Assembly (NCBI GenBank): GCA_902826095.1
Contig: CADEDN010000011.1
Location: 1 to 64,000, forward strand
Source: an uncultured Alphaproteobacteria bacterium
Lineage (GTDB): Bacteria > Pseudomonadota > Alphaproteobacteria > Caulobacterales > Parvularculaceae
Reading direction: 5' to 3'
DNA: 64,000 bases
Shown here: piece by piece, positions 52,213-60,346 of the stretch
Position numbering within the stretch: position 1 is the first letter of the stretch
Layout of the letters: each line of letters starts with the position of its first letter
The notes under the pieces: generated by a model
Databases searched by the model: none
The model's input: the letters and a program-made list of their open reading frames with translations, nothing else
What the model was told of the DNA's origin: nothing
Position numbers and translations under genes: made by a program

Positions 52213-53198
52213 ACAAGATAGAGCGCGGACGCAAGCACGATCAGGGCGCCCGCCTGATGGGCGAGCCCAAGCGCGATCGGCGTCGCGGCGATGACGGTCC
52301 AGACGCCAAGCGCCGCTTGAAGAATGACAGCGCCGACGAAAATTCGCGCGCGCGTCTTGAGAACCGTCTTGCGCGCGGCGAGGCAAAACCAGACGGCCGC
52401 GATGGCGAGACCATAAGCGCCAAGGCGATGGTTGAACTGCGCGGCCGCCGCGGTCTCGAAGAGGTCGCTCAATCCCGGCGCGCCGCGAAAATATCCGTCC
52501 GGGAAAAACTTGCCGTCCATCAGCGGCCAGCTGTTGAAGGTGCGGCCTGCGCGAAGCCCGGCGACGAAGGCGCCGAGGATCATTTGCAAATAGACGCCGA
52601 CGCAGAGCGCGATCGCGAAAGGCGCGACGGGCGAGCGCTTCTCCTTCCGCACACTGACGAGATCAAGGGCGAGCCAGAACATCGCCGCAAAGAGCGCGAC
52701 AGCGAGCGCGAGATGCGCCGCAAGGCGGTATTGGCTGACGTCGATGCGCGCGGAAAGGCCGCTCGACACCATCCACCATCCAAGCGCGCCCTGAAACCCG
52801 CCGAGGACGAAGAGACCGGCGAGCTTGGCGCCAAGCGCGCGATCGATGCGCTTTGTCGCGGCGAAAAAGATGAGCGGCAGGAGAAACGCAAGGCCGATGA
52901 CGCGTCCGAGGAACCGGTGACCCCATTCCCACCAGTAGATTTCCTTGAACGCCGCGAGCGACATGCCCCAATTGACTTGGCTGTATTCGGGGATCGCCTT
53001 GTATTTTTCGAACTCGGCGAGCCACTGCGCTTCGTTCAAGGGGGGAATGGCGCCGGTGACGGGGCGCCATTCGACGATCGACAGCCCGGAATCCGTCAGC
53101 CGCGTCGCGCCGCCGACGATCACCATCAGCGCGACGAGCGCGCACATGGCGAAAAGCCAATAAGCGACTGGACGATGGGGCTCGGCGCCGGCGTTCAT
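52119..53198 (-). CDS. ctaA: Heme A synthase
   Basis: A 359-residue membrane protein with eight hydrophobic segments. The four heme-ligand histidine regions are visible in WWEWGHRFLGRVIG, QYRLAAHLALAV, QFNHRLGAYG and GLAHQAGALIVL. It converts heme O to heme A for cytochrome aa3 oxidase. The final 25 residues after YLVHGS ([16 protein letters not shown]...) extend past the usual end and overlap the neighbouring lipoprotein gene in antisense, so the stop may have been lost. DUF2842 lies divergently upstream. Confidence 0.95.
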   Translation of the reverse strand: MNAGAEPHRPVAYWLFAMCALVALMVIVGGATRLTDSGLSIVEWRPVTGAIPPLNEAQWLAEFEKYKAIPEYSQVNWGMSLAAFKEIYWWEWGHRFLGRVIGLAFLLPLIFFAATKRIDRALGAKLAGLFVLGGFQGALGWWMVSSGLSARIDVSQYRLAAHLALAVALFAAMFWLALDLVSVRKEKRSPVAPFAIALCVGVYLQMILGAFVAGLRAGRTFNSWPLMDGKFFPDGYFRGAPGLSDLFETAAAAQFNHRLGAYGLAIAAVWFCLAARKTVLKTRARIFVGAVILQAALGVWTVIAATPIALGLAHQAGALIVLASALYLVHGSTNSILIKSFSSAAGEGSRGSTFSPSGS

Positions 53199-53293
53199 CG
53201 GCGCGGTTTAGCGCGCCGTGCGCTGGCAAGTCATCGCCGGCGTTGTCGCATCAAATCCGGGCCCGCCGCGCCGGACATCGCAGGCCGCGCTCC

Positions 53294-53515
53294 ATGAATC
53301 CGCGGCTCAAGAAACTGATCGGGCTGTTCATTCTCCTGCCGGGCCTACTCTTATACATCGGCGTGGTGGTGACGCTGGCGGAACGCATCCCGGAATTCTG
53401 GCTGGCCAAGCTCGCGTATTTCATGGCGACCGGCGTCGCCTGGGCGGCGCCGACCATTCCGTTCATCCGGTGGATGAACAAGGAAACGCCGCCGTCCAAG
53501 GGAAAGGCGCCATGA
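53294..53515 (+). CDS. DUF2842 protein
   Basis: A 73-residue protein with two hydrophobic segments (about 10-30 and 40-58) and the family ends NPRLKKLIGLFILLPGLLLY and TIPFIRWMNKE. DUF2842 proteins are small alphaproteobacterial membrane proteins of unknown function, often next to heme A synthase, as here. The ATG at 53294 is used. Confidence 0.85.
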   Translation: MNPRLKKLIGLFILLPGLLLYIGVVVTLAERIPEFWLAKLAYFMATGVAWAAPTIPFIRWMNKETPPSKGKAP

Positions 53516-53535
53516 AGCTGGAGCTGAAAAAAATC

Positions 53536-54000
53536 CTAGTTCGGCGGACCGCCCTGCCCGCCAAGACCGCCAGCGGGAAGCTGGCCGACATTGCCGAGGA
53601 GCTGCTCCCAGAAACCAAGCTCCTTGCCGCGGGTCGGCGTTTCGCGGTTCGCGACCTTGACGTCAACCGAATCCGCAAGGTCGATCGTCTCGACGCGCTC
53701 GACGACGCCTTCGGGGCTGAAGTGAAAGCCGACGACGGTTCGCGCCGTCACATCCGCCCGGAAAAAGGCGCGCGAGGCGTCAAGCGCGGAAACATAATAC
53801 CAGGCGTTGCGGTCAAAGGTTCCGATCACCGAAGGCTCGCCATATTTGGCGAGAACGCTTTCCTTGGTGTCGACGCCGGTCTGCGCCGTCAGCGCCGTTT
53901 CGCCGCGCTCAAGCACATAACCATGCGCAGTCCGGTAGGAAACGCATCCCGAAAGGCTCGCGAGCGCCGCGCCAAACGCCAAAACTCGAACAAACTTCAT
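53536..54000 (-). CDS. bamE: Outer-membrane assembly lipoprotein BamE (SmpA/OmlA)
   Basis: A 154-residue lipoprotein (lipobox LSGC, Cys near 19). The SmpA/OmlA core has TGVDTKESVLAKYGEPSVIGTFDRNAWYYVS and GVVERVETIDL, which match BamE including the GxP turn and Trp-Tyr-Tyr. It supports the BAM complex that inserts outer-membrane beta-barrels. It is divergent from the cytochrome bc1 chaperone gene, as usual in alphaproteobacteria. Confidence 0.92.
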   Translation of the reverse strand: MKFVRVLAFGAALASLSGCVSYRTAHGYVLERGETALTAQTGVDTKESVLAKYGEPSVIGTFDRNAWYYVSALDASRAFFRADVTARTVVGFHFSPEGVVERVETIDLADSVDVKVANRETPTRGKELGFWEQLLGNVGQLPAGGLGGQGGPPN

Positions 54001-54056
54001 TTCTTGATCCTATGCGGCCTGACGCCTACCTCACCCTTGCGCGAGGAGTTCGGCCG

Positions 54057-54623
54057 ATGCTGAAGACGCTATTTAGGAAAGATCCCGTCCGAAGCCAAGC
54101 CGAAACGCTTTATGCGGCGATCGCCGAACAGGCGCGCGCGCCCGAATTTTATGGACCGGGCCGCGCCGACGACACGCCGGAAGGGCGATTCGACCTGCTC
54201 GCGCTCCATATGTTCCTTGCCATCGACCGCCTAAGACGGGCCGCGCCGGCGACCGACAAGCTCGTCCAGCGCCTGCAGGAGAGATTTTTCGAGGGACTGG
54301 ACAGCGCGCTTCGCGAAATGGGCGTCGGCGACCTCGTCGTCGCGCGAAAGATTCGCTCCCTCGCGGAAGCGTTTTACGGGCGTTACGGCGCCTATCAACA
54401 GGCGCAGGACGCCGGTGGAAAGGCGCTCGCGGCGGCGATCGCGCGCAACGTCCTCTCCTCCAACAATGCGGCCGACGCTGCGACATATGCCGACTATGTG
54501 CGATCGGCGCGCTGCGCGCTCGGGCCCGTCCCGATCGACGCGCTTGCGGCGGCGGTCACGGCGCTGAAGTCAATCTCCATGGAGCATTTCGGCGGAGGCG
54601 GCGATGACGCAACCGGAGCGTGA
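54057..54623 (+). CDS. Ubiquinol-cytochrome c chaperone family protein
   Basis: A 188-residue all-helical protein. The core has LYAAIAEQARAPEFYGPGRADDTPEGRFDLLALHMFL and DSALREMGVGDLVVARKIRSLAEAFYGRYGAY, which is the CBP3/UQCC1-type chaperone pattern. It helps assemble the cytochrome bc1 complex. The ATG at 54057 has GGAG upstream; a longer frame does not. It overlaps the DUF177 gene by 20 bp. Confidence 0.92.
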   Translation: MLKTLFRKDPVRSQAETLYAAIAEQARAPEFYGPGRADDTPEGRFDLLALHMFLAIDRLRRAAPATDKLVQRLQERFFEGLDSALREMGVGDLVVARKIRSLAEAFYGRYGAYQQAQDAGGKALAAAIARNVLSSNNAADAATYADYVRSARCALGPVPIDALAAAVTALKSISMEHFGGGGDDATGA

Positions 54624-55125
54624 CGAGGCCGCCTCAGCCCTCAATCTCATCATCGAAGTCGCCGCACTGCCGCGCGAGGGCGCCGACTATGCGATCGACG
54701 CCAATGAGCTCCAGCGACGCCTCATCGCGCACCGACTGGAGATTCCCGCGCTCAGCAGCCTGCGCGGCGTATTTCGCGCGACGCCGTTCAGCGGCGGCGT
54801 CGCTGTTCAACTGAAACTCGACGCCCTCGCCGAGCGCCAATGCGTCGTCAGCCTTGAGCCGATGCCGGAAACGATCAGCGAGACCGTCACGACGCATTTT
54901 GAACGCGCCTTCGACGAAACGGACTTGCGCGACGACGACATCATGCGCGAGCCGCTCGACGGAGATATGATCGACCTCGGCGAACTCCTCATTCAGCATC
55001 TTTCGCTGTCGCTCGACCCCTATCCCCGAATACCAGGGGCGAAAAATCTGGCCGACGACTATCGCAGCGCAGCAACCGGCTCGCCTTTCGCCGTCCTCAA
55101 AGGGCTCTCCGACCGTGAAAATTGA
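54604..55125 (+). CDS. DUF177 (YceD-like) protein
   Basis: A 173-residue protein of the DUF177 family. The first half has AIDANELQRRLIAHRLEIPALSSL. The central Cys-containing segment AERQCVVSLEPMPETI (one Cys instead of two or three) and the acidic end EPLDGDMIDLGELLIQHLSLSLDPYPR match the alphaproteobacterial form. YceD proteins affect 23S rRNA levels and usually precede rpmF or plsX. Here plsX follows, about 100 bp away. Confidence 0.9.
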   Translation: MTQPERDEAASALNLIIEVAALPREGADYAIDANELQRRLIAHRLEIPALSSLRGVFRATPFSGGVAVQLKLDALAERQCVVSLEPMPETISETVTTHFERAFDETDLRDDDIMREPLDGDMIDLGELLIQHLSLSLDPYPRIPGAKNLADDYRSAATGSPFAVLKGLSDREN

Positions 55126-55227
55126 AGCGCGCCATAGGGCAAGGCGCCGGGAATCAGCGAAAGTGCGCTTTCTTTGCCGGGAGCGGACAATCCGCTATCT
55201 TCAAAGGCGCTGGGAGCAAGATCGAAA

Positions 55228-56307
55228 TTGACCGCAAGCCCCAAACCACAAGACGCGCCGGACCCCGCCGGAACGATTGTGATCGGCGTCGACGCGATGG
55301 GAACCGACGCAGGCCCCGCGGCGCTTGTCGCCGGCGCGGCGCGCGCCCTGAAAGCGGGCCTTAAAGCCTCGATCGTCTTTTTTGGCGATGAAAGAACGCT
55401 GACGCCGCTCATCGCGCCGCATGCGGAACTTTCAAACGCGCGGATCGAACATTGCGCAGGCGTCGTCGCGATGACCGACAAACCGATGCATGTCCTGCGG
55501 CGCGGTCGCGACACGTCGATGTGGAAAGCGGTCGGCGCGCAGAAGGAAGGTCGCGTGAAGGCGGTCGTATCGGGCGGCAACACCGGCGCGCTGATGGCGG
55601 TCGCCAGAATGCAGCTCGGCATGATCGCCGGCGTCGACCGGCCGGCCGTCACCGCGCTCTGGCCGACCCCGCAGGGCCGCACCGTCGTTCTCGACGTCGG
55701 CGCCAATGTCGAAGCGAGCGAACATGAGCTTGTCAATTTCGCGATCATGGGCGAAGCGTTCTTTCGCGCCCTCACCGGCAAGAAAAAGCCGACCGTCGGC
55801 CTTCTCAATGTCGGCGCTGAAGAGCTGAAGGGCCATGAGTTGATCCGCGCGGCGGCGCGCGTCCTCAAGGAGGCCGATCCCGACATGGCGTTTTACGGCT
55901 TTGTCGAGGGCAATGACATTTCGCAAGGGACCGTCGATGTCGTCGTGACGGACGGATTCACTGGGAACATCGCTCTGAAATCCGCTGAGGGCGCCGCGCG
56001 CCTTGTCGGCGGCTGGATGAAGGAGGCGCTGACAGAATCGCTGGTTTCGAAATTCGGCGCGCTGTTCATGATGGGCGCGCTGAAAAGACTGAAAGAGAAA
56101 ATCGATCCGTCATCGGTCAATGGCGGCGTGTTCCTCGGCGTCAACGGCGTCGTCGTCAAAAGCCATGGCGGCGCCGACGAAAAGGGCGTCGCCGCGGCGA
56201 TCGAGATGGCGGCCAACCTCGTCGGCAAAGGGTTTCGCAAGGAAGTCGCTGAAACGGCCGCGCTCGTATTTCAGCGCGCCGGAAACGCGCTTGAGGCGGC
56301 CGAATGA
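55228..56307 (+). CDS. plsX: Phosphate acyltransferase PlsX
   Basis: A 359-residue enzyme that makes acyl-phosphate from acyl-ACP for phospholipid synthesis. It has the PlsX motifs [72 protein letters not shown], and [30 protein letters not shown]. The start is uncertain. TTG at 55228 has a GGGAG site and is preferred over the TTG at 55174. It overlaps fabH by 4 bp. Confidence 0.95.
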   Translation: MTASPKPQDAPDPAGTIVIGVDAMGTDAGPAALVAGAARALKAGLKASIVFFGDERTLTPLIAPHAELSNARIEHCAGVVAMTDKPMHVLRRGRDTSMWKAVGAQKEGRVKAVVSGGNTGALMAVARMQLGMIAGVDRPAVTALWPTPQGRTVVLDVGANVEASEHELVNFAIMGEAFFRALTGKKKPTVGLLNVGAEELKGHELIRAAARVLKEADPDMAFYGFVEGNDISQGTVDVVVTDGFTGNIALKSAEGAARLVGGWMKEALTESLVSKFGALFMMGALKRLKEKIDPSSVNGGVFLGVNGVVVKSHGGADEKGVAAAIEMAANLVGKGFRKEVAETAALVFQRAGNALEAAE

Positions 56308-57275
56308 CGATCAAGGCGGTTGTGACAGGCTGCGGATCCTACCTGCCGCCTGACGTGATGACCAATCACGAGCTTTCGGCGATCGTCGAGACGAGCGACG
56401 AATGGATCCGCGAGCGCACCGGCATTCGCGAACGCCATATCGCGTCAGATGATCAGCGTACGTCCGATCTCGGCGTCGAGGCGGCGAAAGGCGCGCTCGC
56501 CGCGGCGGGCAGGACGCCGGCCGACATCGATCTCATCATCGTCGCGACGACGACGCCGGATTTGACCTTTCCTTCGACAGCGGCGATCATCCAGGCGAAG
56601 CTCGGCGCGCCGGCCGGCACGGCGTTCGACATTCAGGCGGTCTGCACGGGCTTTGTCTACGCGGTCGCGACGGCCGAGAAATTTCTAGCGACCGGTCAGC
56701 ACAAATGCGCGCTCGTCATCGGCGCCGAAACATTCTCGCGCATTCTAGACTGGAGCGATCGCACGACCTGCGTTCTCTTCGGCGACGGCGCCGGCGCCTT
56801 TGTCATGGAGGCCGTCGACGAACGCGACGCCGGCGGGCGCGGCGTCATGGGCAGCTTTCTGCGTTGCGACGGGCGCCTCGCCGATCTACTCTATGTAGAC
56901 GGCGGCGTGTCCTCGACGCAGACGACCGGCCATGTGCGCATGCAAGGCAACAAAGTGTTTCGCGAGGCGGTCGAGCGCATTTCCGCGGCGATGGTCGCCG
57001 TCGCCGAACAGGCGAATGTCGACCCAAGCGCGATCGACTGGTTCGTTCCCCATCAGGCCAATGAGCGCATCATCCTCGGCGTCGTGAAGAAACTCGATCT
57101 GCGCCCCGACCAGGTGATCTCGACGATCGCACGCCACGGCAACACGTCCGCCGCGTCGATCCCGCTCGCCTTTTGCGAGGGCGTCGCTGACGGCCGAATC
57201 AGGAAAGGCGACCTCGTCATGCTCGAAGGCATGGGCGGCGGCCTTACCTGGGGGGCGGCGCTCCTGCGCTTTTGA
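56304..57275 (+). CDS. fabH: 3-oxoacyl-ACP synthase III
   Basis: A 323-residue condensing enzyme. The catalytic triad is visible: Cys in [12 protein letters not shown] near 112, His in [11 protein letters not shown] near 250, and Asn in [14 protein letters not shown] near 280. The end [12 protein letters not shown] is the FabH signature. It condenses acetyl-CoA with malonyl-ACP to start fatty-acid synthesis. It is coupled to plsX and precedes ihfA, the conserved order of the group. Confidence 0.97.
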   Translation: MTIKAVVTGCGSYLPPDVMTNHELSAIVETSDEWIRERTGIRERHIASDDQRTSDLGVEAAKGALAAAGRTPADIDLIIVATTTPDLTFPSTAAIIQAKLGAPAGTAFDIQAVCTGFVYAVATAEKFLATGQHKCALVIGAETFSRILDWSDRTTCVLFGDGAGAFVMEAVDERDAGGRGVMGSFLRCDGRLADLLYVDGGVSSTQTTGHVRMQGNKVFREAVERISAAMVAVAEQANVDPSAIDWFVPHQANERIILGVVKKLDLRPDQVISTIARHGNTSAASIPLAFCEGVADGRIRKGDLVMLEGMGGGLTWGAALLRF

Positions 57276-57382
57276 CGCGCAGCAAATGTTACGAACAAAT
57301 CAGGAATATCAATCGGTTATTGACCCTCGCCCGCAGAAAGGCTTAAGCTTTTTCATCAATGGGGCGGGGAACGAGGCGGACC

Positions 57383-57706
57383 ATGGCCGACGGAACTTTG
57401 ACGCGCGCCGATCTGACCGACGCGATTTTTCAGGCGCTCGGCATATCGCGCAACGAATCATCCGATTTTGTCGAACGCATTCTTGAGGAAGTGTCGGTCG
57501 CCCTCGAACGCGGTGAAACGGTGAAGATCTCTTCTTTCGGAACGTTTTCCGTCCGGCAAAAGAAACTTCGCATGGGCCGCAATCCGAAGACCGGCGAGGA
57601 AGTGCCGATCACGCCGCGCCGCGTCGTGACGTTCCGCGCTTCGCACGTGCTCAAGGATCAGATCAACCGATCCCTCGCCGGCAGGAGCGCGGCGGCGGCC
57701 GAATAG
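57383..57706 (+). CDS. ihfA: Integration host factor subunit alpha
   Basis: A 107-residue DNA-bending protein. It has the HU/IHF fold with [61 protein letters not shown] (the DNA-minor-groove arm with its Pro) and a basic tail. The ATG at 57383 follows GGCGG. IHF bends DNA at sigma-54 promoters and other sites. Upstream fabH and downstream merR gene order is conserved. Confidence 0.96.
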   Translation: MADGTLTRADLTDAIFQALGISRNESSDFVERILEEVSVALERGETVKISSFGTFSVRQKKLRMGRNPKTGEEVPITPRRVVTFRASHVLKDQINRSLAGRSAAAAE

Positions 57707-57721
57707 GTTCGTATAAAGATC

Positions 57722-58234
57722 ATGGCCCTAGCCAAGGCGGCGGAAGCTTTCAGGACCATCAGCGAAGCCTCCGGCGAGCTCGATGTTCCCCAGCATGTAT
57801 TGCGACATTGGGAAGAGGTGTTCGGTCAGATCAGGCCGATGCGGCGCGCCGGCGGGCGGCGCTATTACCGGCCTGTCGACATCGACGTGCTGCGCGGCGT
57901 GCGGGTGTTGCTCTATAATCAGCGCTACACGACCAAGGGCGTCCAGAAAATCTTTCGCGACAACGGCGTCAAATTCGTCGCGGAGATCGGACGCATGTCC
58001 GCGGCGGGTCAGCCGATCGCGCTTCGCCCGCTGGTGAATGAAGAGGCCGACGATCGCGAAGTCCAGCCGGCCGCGGCGACGCGGTCCGAAATTCCCGCTT
58101 TGCCGGTTAAAGAATCCGTCGCCATCTCCGACGCGACTCGGGAAAACCTTGAAAGCCTTCTGTTGCGTCTTGAGCGGGCGCAACAAGCGCTCGACGACGC
58201 CATCATCGCCATCGAGGCGATCGACATCGAATAA
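57722..58234 (+). CDS. MerR-family transcriptional regulator
   Basis: A 170-residue regulator. The N-terminal winged HTH starts FRTISEASGELDVPQHVLRHWEEVFGQIRPMRRAGGRRYYRP. A VDIDVLRGVRVLLYNQRYTTKGVQKIF stretch and a coiled-coil C-terminus (LESLLLRLERAQQALDDAI) follow. This form, always downstream of ihfA in alphaproteobacteria, lacks the metal-binding Cys of classical MerR and its effector is unknown. It lies 15 bp after ihfA. Confidence 0.92.
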   Translation: MALAKAAEAFRTISEASGELDVPQHVLRHWEEVFGQIRPMRRAGGRRYYRPVDIDVLRGVRVLLYNQRYTTKGVQKIFRDNGVKFVAEIGRMSAAGQPIALRPLVNEEADDREVQPAAATRSEIPALPVKESVAISDATRENLESLLLRLERAQQALDDAIIAIEAIDIE

Positions 58235-58329
58235 GGCTCGCCGCCGCGCTGATTCCGCATTGCAGCAGGAATGGCTCGCCCCTATAGTCCGCGCCACTTT
58301 TCCGGGCCTTGCGTCCGGCGAAGATGGGT

Positions 58330-58406
<77 letters not shown>

Positions 58407-58432
58407 TTTTTGAAAACAACCGGCCCGCGCAA

Positions 58433-58447
58433 ACATTGCGCAAATGT
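58433..58447. promoter_or_regulatory. Near-palindrome, candidate activator site
   Basis: ACATTGCGCAAATGT is a dyad with one extra base between halves, about 110 bp upstream of the sigma-54 -24 element. That distance is typical of upstream activator sites for sigma-54 activators. The binding protein is unknown, though a sigma-54 activator is encoded at 63137-64000. Confidence 0.4.
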
Positions 58448-58536
58448 CAGAAACTCCGGCAGCAAGCTTACCCCCAGCGGCGGATCGATTTGCCTGGTGC
58501 GGGAGAAAAGCCAGCCGGTTCAATATGATACGCAAC

Positions 58537-58555
58537 TTGGCGAAGCTTGCGCCAA
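58537..58555. promoter_or_regulatory. Inverted repeat next to the sigma-54 promoter
   Basis: TTGGCGAAGCTTGCGCCAA is a near-perfect dyad ending 2 bp before the -24 element (58558). A protein bound here would overlap or abut sigma-54 polymerase, so repression is conceivable. It might also form a DNA/RNA hairpin. Function inferred. Confidence 0.4.
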
Positions 58556-58557
58556 AT

Positions 58558-58573
58558 TGGCACAATCCATGCA
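58558..58573 (+). promoter_or_regulatory. Sigma-54 (-24/-12) promoter of the fibre-protein cluster
   Basis: TGGCACAATCCATGCA has GG and GC separated by exactly 10 nt. It matches the TGGCAC-N5-TTGCA consensus with one mismatch in the -12 TTGC (ATGC) and none in TGGCAC. The GTG of the repeat-protein gene lies at 58695, giving a leader of about 110 nt. Confidence 0.7.
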
Positions 58574-58694
58574 TTGACCTCACTGACACGGGTGGAATTC
58601 TGCTCGCGGTCTGCTCTGCCGCAGCCTGCGCTCTTTGGGGGCGAGGGACGACGGGCCGGGCGTTTTGAAACGGAAAACAGTGGAGACTTGTAAC

Positions 58695-59882
58695 GTGAAG
58701 AAGCAGCTACTCACCACCATCGCCGCGACGGCGATCCTGGCGTTTTCGGGATCGGCTTTCGCGCAAGACGCCTCGGCGAGCAACGCCTCCGGCGGCTCGA
58801 ACTCGGAATCCGGCGCCGGCAATCAGACGGTCCAGAACCAGTCGAGCGAGTCAACGGCGACGACGACAACGACGACCGATGCGTCGAACTCCTCGGTCGC
58901 CGACAATGGTTCGGCGAATAACGGATCGACGACCGACAACTCGGTCAACACCGCCACCAACACCTCGACGACGTCGAGCGCGGCGGACAGCTCGAACAGC
59001 TCCGTCGCCGACAACGGGTCGGCCAATAACGGCAGCACCTGGTCGAGCTCGGTGGCGACAAACACATCGACCACCTCGTCGGCGTCCGACTCGTCTTCAG
59101 CGAATAATGGCGGCGCGAACAACGGCTCGACAATCGACAATTCGAACAATTCGCTCGCCGACAACGGGTCCGCGAACAACGGTTCGAGCGTTTCGACGTC
59201 AACCTCGTCCTCCGACAGTTCAAACAACTCGGTCGCGGACAATGGCTCGGCGAACAATGGATCGAGCGTCGCAACTTCGACGAACACCACCACCACCACG
59301 ACCGATGCGTCGGTGAACGCCGACAACGGTTCGGCCGCCAACGGCTCTTCGATCGACAATTCCAACAATTCCGACAATTCCTTCGCCGACAATGGCGCGG
59401 CGAATAACGGCTCGTCGATCGACAATTCCAACAGCTCGACGAACAACACGGCGGACAACGGCTCCGTCGTCGCCAACGACTCGGCGACCGTCGCCATCGA
59501 TCAGTCCGACTCGTCGACCGACGGCTCGAACAACTCCGGCGCGACAGCCGACAACGGCTCGAACGCCGCGTCGAACGGCTCGACCATCAACAACACGTCG
59601 AACGTCGCCACGACGACAACGACCACGACAAATACGGCGTCGACGGAACTCAATATCGGCGACGTGCAGCTCAACTTCTCGCAGCTGCAGTCGGCGGTGT
59701 CGGGCATTTCGTTCTCGAACGCTGGCGGGACGGACGCGTCGGGCGCGACCGCCTACACCGGCAATGTCGACGGCGCGTCGATCGAAAACTCCCGCGGCGT
59801 GTTCATCAGCAACAACAACACGGGCGTCGGCAGCTTCTCGAACTCGCAGTCGTTCAACGTGAACAACTCGGGCGTTCAGTAA
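58695..59882 (+). CDS. Secreted Asn/Ser/Thr/Gly-rich repeat protein, candidate fibre subunit
   Basis: A 395-residue protein with a clean signal peptide (KKQLLTTIAATAILAFSGSAFAQ, GTG start, GGAG site 8 nt away). Residues about 45-315 are low-complexity and built of about nine imperfect copies of ADNGSANNGS separated by Ser/Thr-rich spacers. The C-terminal about 80 residues are different (STELNIGDVQLNFSQLQ, then ENSRGVFISNNNTGVGSF and SFNVNNSGVQ). There are no Cys or aromatic clusters. The composition is amyloid- or adhesin-like. The sequence is not recognisable as FapC or RTX. Confidence 0.75.
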   Translation: MKKQLLTTIAATAILAFSGSAFAQDASASNASGGSNSESGAGNQTVQNQSSESTATTTTTTDASNSSVADNGSANNGSTTDNSVNTATNTSTTSSAADSSNSSVADNGSANNGSTWSSSVATNTSTTSSASDSSSANNGGANNGSTIDNSNNSLADNGSANNGSSVSTSTSSSDSSNNSVADNGSANNGSSVATSTNTTTTTTDASVNADNGSAANGSSIDNSNNSDNSFADNGAANNGSSIDNSNSSTNNTADNGSVVANDSATVAIDQSDSSTDGSNNSGATADNGSNAASNGSTINNTSNVATTTTTTTNTASTELNIGDVQLNFSQLQSAVSGISFSNAGGTDASGATAYTGNVDGASIENSRGVFISNNNTGVGSFSNSQSFNVNNSGVQ

Positions 59883-59892
59883 CCGCCAAAAC

Positions 59893-59916
59893 CCGACGGC
59901 GCTTCAGCGCCGTCGG
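59893..59916 (+). other. Stable hairpin after the repeat-protein gene
   Basis: A perfect 10-bp stem CCGACGGCGC-TTCA-GCGCCGTCGG lies 10 bp after the stop codon. There is no T-run, so it is unlikely to be a full terminator. It may protect the upstream mRNA 3' end or reduce read-through, giving more of the first protein than of those downstream. Confidence 0.65.
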
Positions 59917-59927
59917 CGGCCATCGGG

Positions 59928-59979
59928 GGCGGAGCGCGCCGACAAGGATGCGCTCCGCCGCCTGACTGTTCGGGAGCGC
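59928..59979 (+). promoter_or_regulatory. Alternative hairpins at the ribosome site of the second gene
   Basis: GGCGGAGCGC (59928-59937) pairs perfectly with GCGCTCCGCC (59950-59959). The same GCGCTCC (59950-59956) can instead pair with GGAGCGC (59973-59979), which contains the ribosome site of the gene starting at 59984. The two structures exclude each other. One hides, the other frees, the ribosome site, which suggests translational control. Confidence 0.5.
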
Positions 59980-59983
59980 GTAT

Positions 59984-60346
59984 ATGTTAAGCATTTTTGC
60001 AGCAGCGGCGTCGGCGGCAATCGCCTTTACGCCCTGTCCGGTTCCGCAGCGCGGCGCTGTCGAAACCGATCCCTTCTCGGCCGAAGCGCCGATGAGCGAG
60101 ACGGCGATGAGCGAAGCGTCGGGCGGCGAAGTCGCGGCGATCGACATCAGCCAGCTAGGCCTCAATATTTCGACGTCAAACGGAACTGTGACCGACGTCT
60201 CGGTCGACAACTCGGACACCGGCGCGATCGCAAACAACGCGGTCAACGGCAATAGCGGCATCACCGCCGTCTTCAACAACACCGGCAACGGGGTCATTTT
60301 CCAAAACACCGTCCAGGTGAATGTTTTCCTCAATGGCCCGCAATAG
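59984..60346 (+). CDS. Small secreted protein with double-glycine leader-like motif
   Basis: A 120-residue protein. A hydrophobic start (MLSIFAAAASAAIAF) probably acts as a signal or anchor. The next part reads DPFSAEAPMSETAMSEASGG (residues 29-48), which has hydrophobic residues at -12 and -7 before Gly-Gly as in double-glycine leaders. The rest is Asn/Gly/Val-rich with NGNSGITAVFNNTGNGVIF and QVNVFLNG, resembling the C-terminus of the upstream repeat protein. The C39 peptidase gene overlaps its end by 26 bp. Confidence 0.75.
   Translation: MLSIFAAAASAAIAFTPCPVPQRGAVETDPFSAEAPMSETAMSEASGGEVAAIDISQLGLNISTSNGTVTDVSVDNSDTGAIANNAVNGNSGITAVFNNTGNGVIFQNTVQVNVFLNGPQ

Noticed and set aside
58859-59620. 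Repeated DNA in the secreted protein gene as a CRISPR array
   Set aside because: Repeats are in frame, imperfect, of uneven spacing, without unique spacers or cas genes.
58695-59882. Repeat protein as an RTX type I secretion substrate
   Set aside because: No GGxGxDxUx nonapeptides and it has an N-terminal signal peptide; no type I secretion genes nearby.
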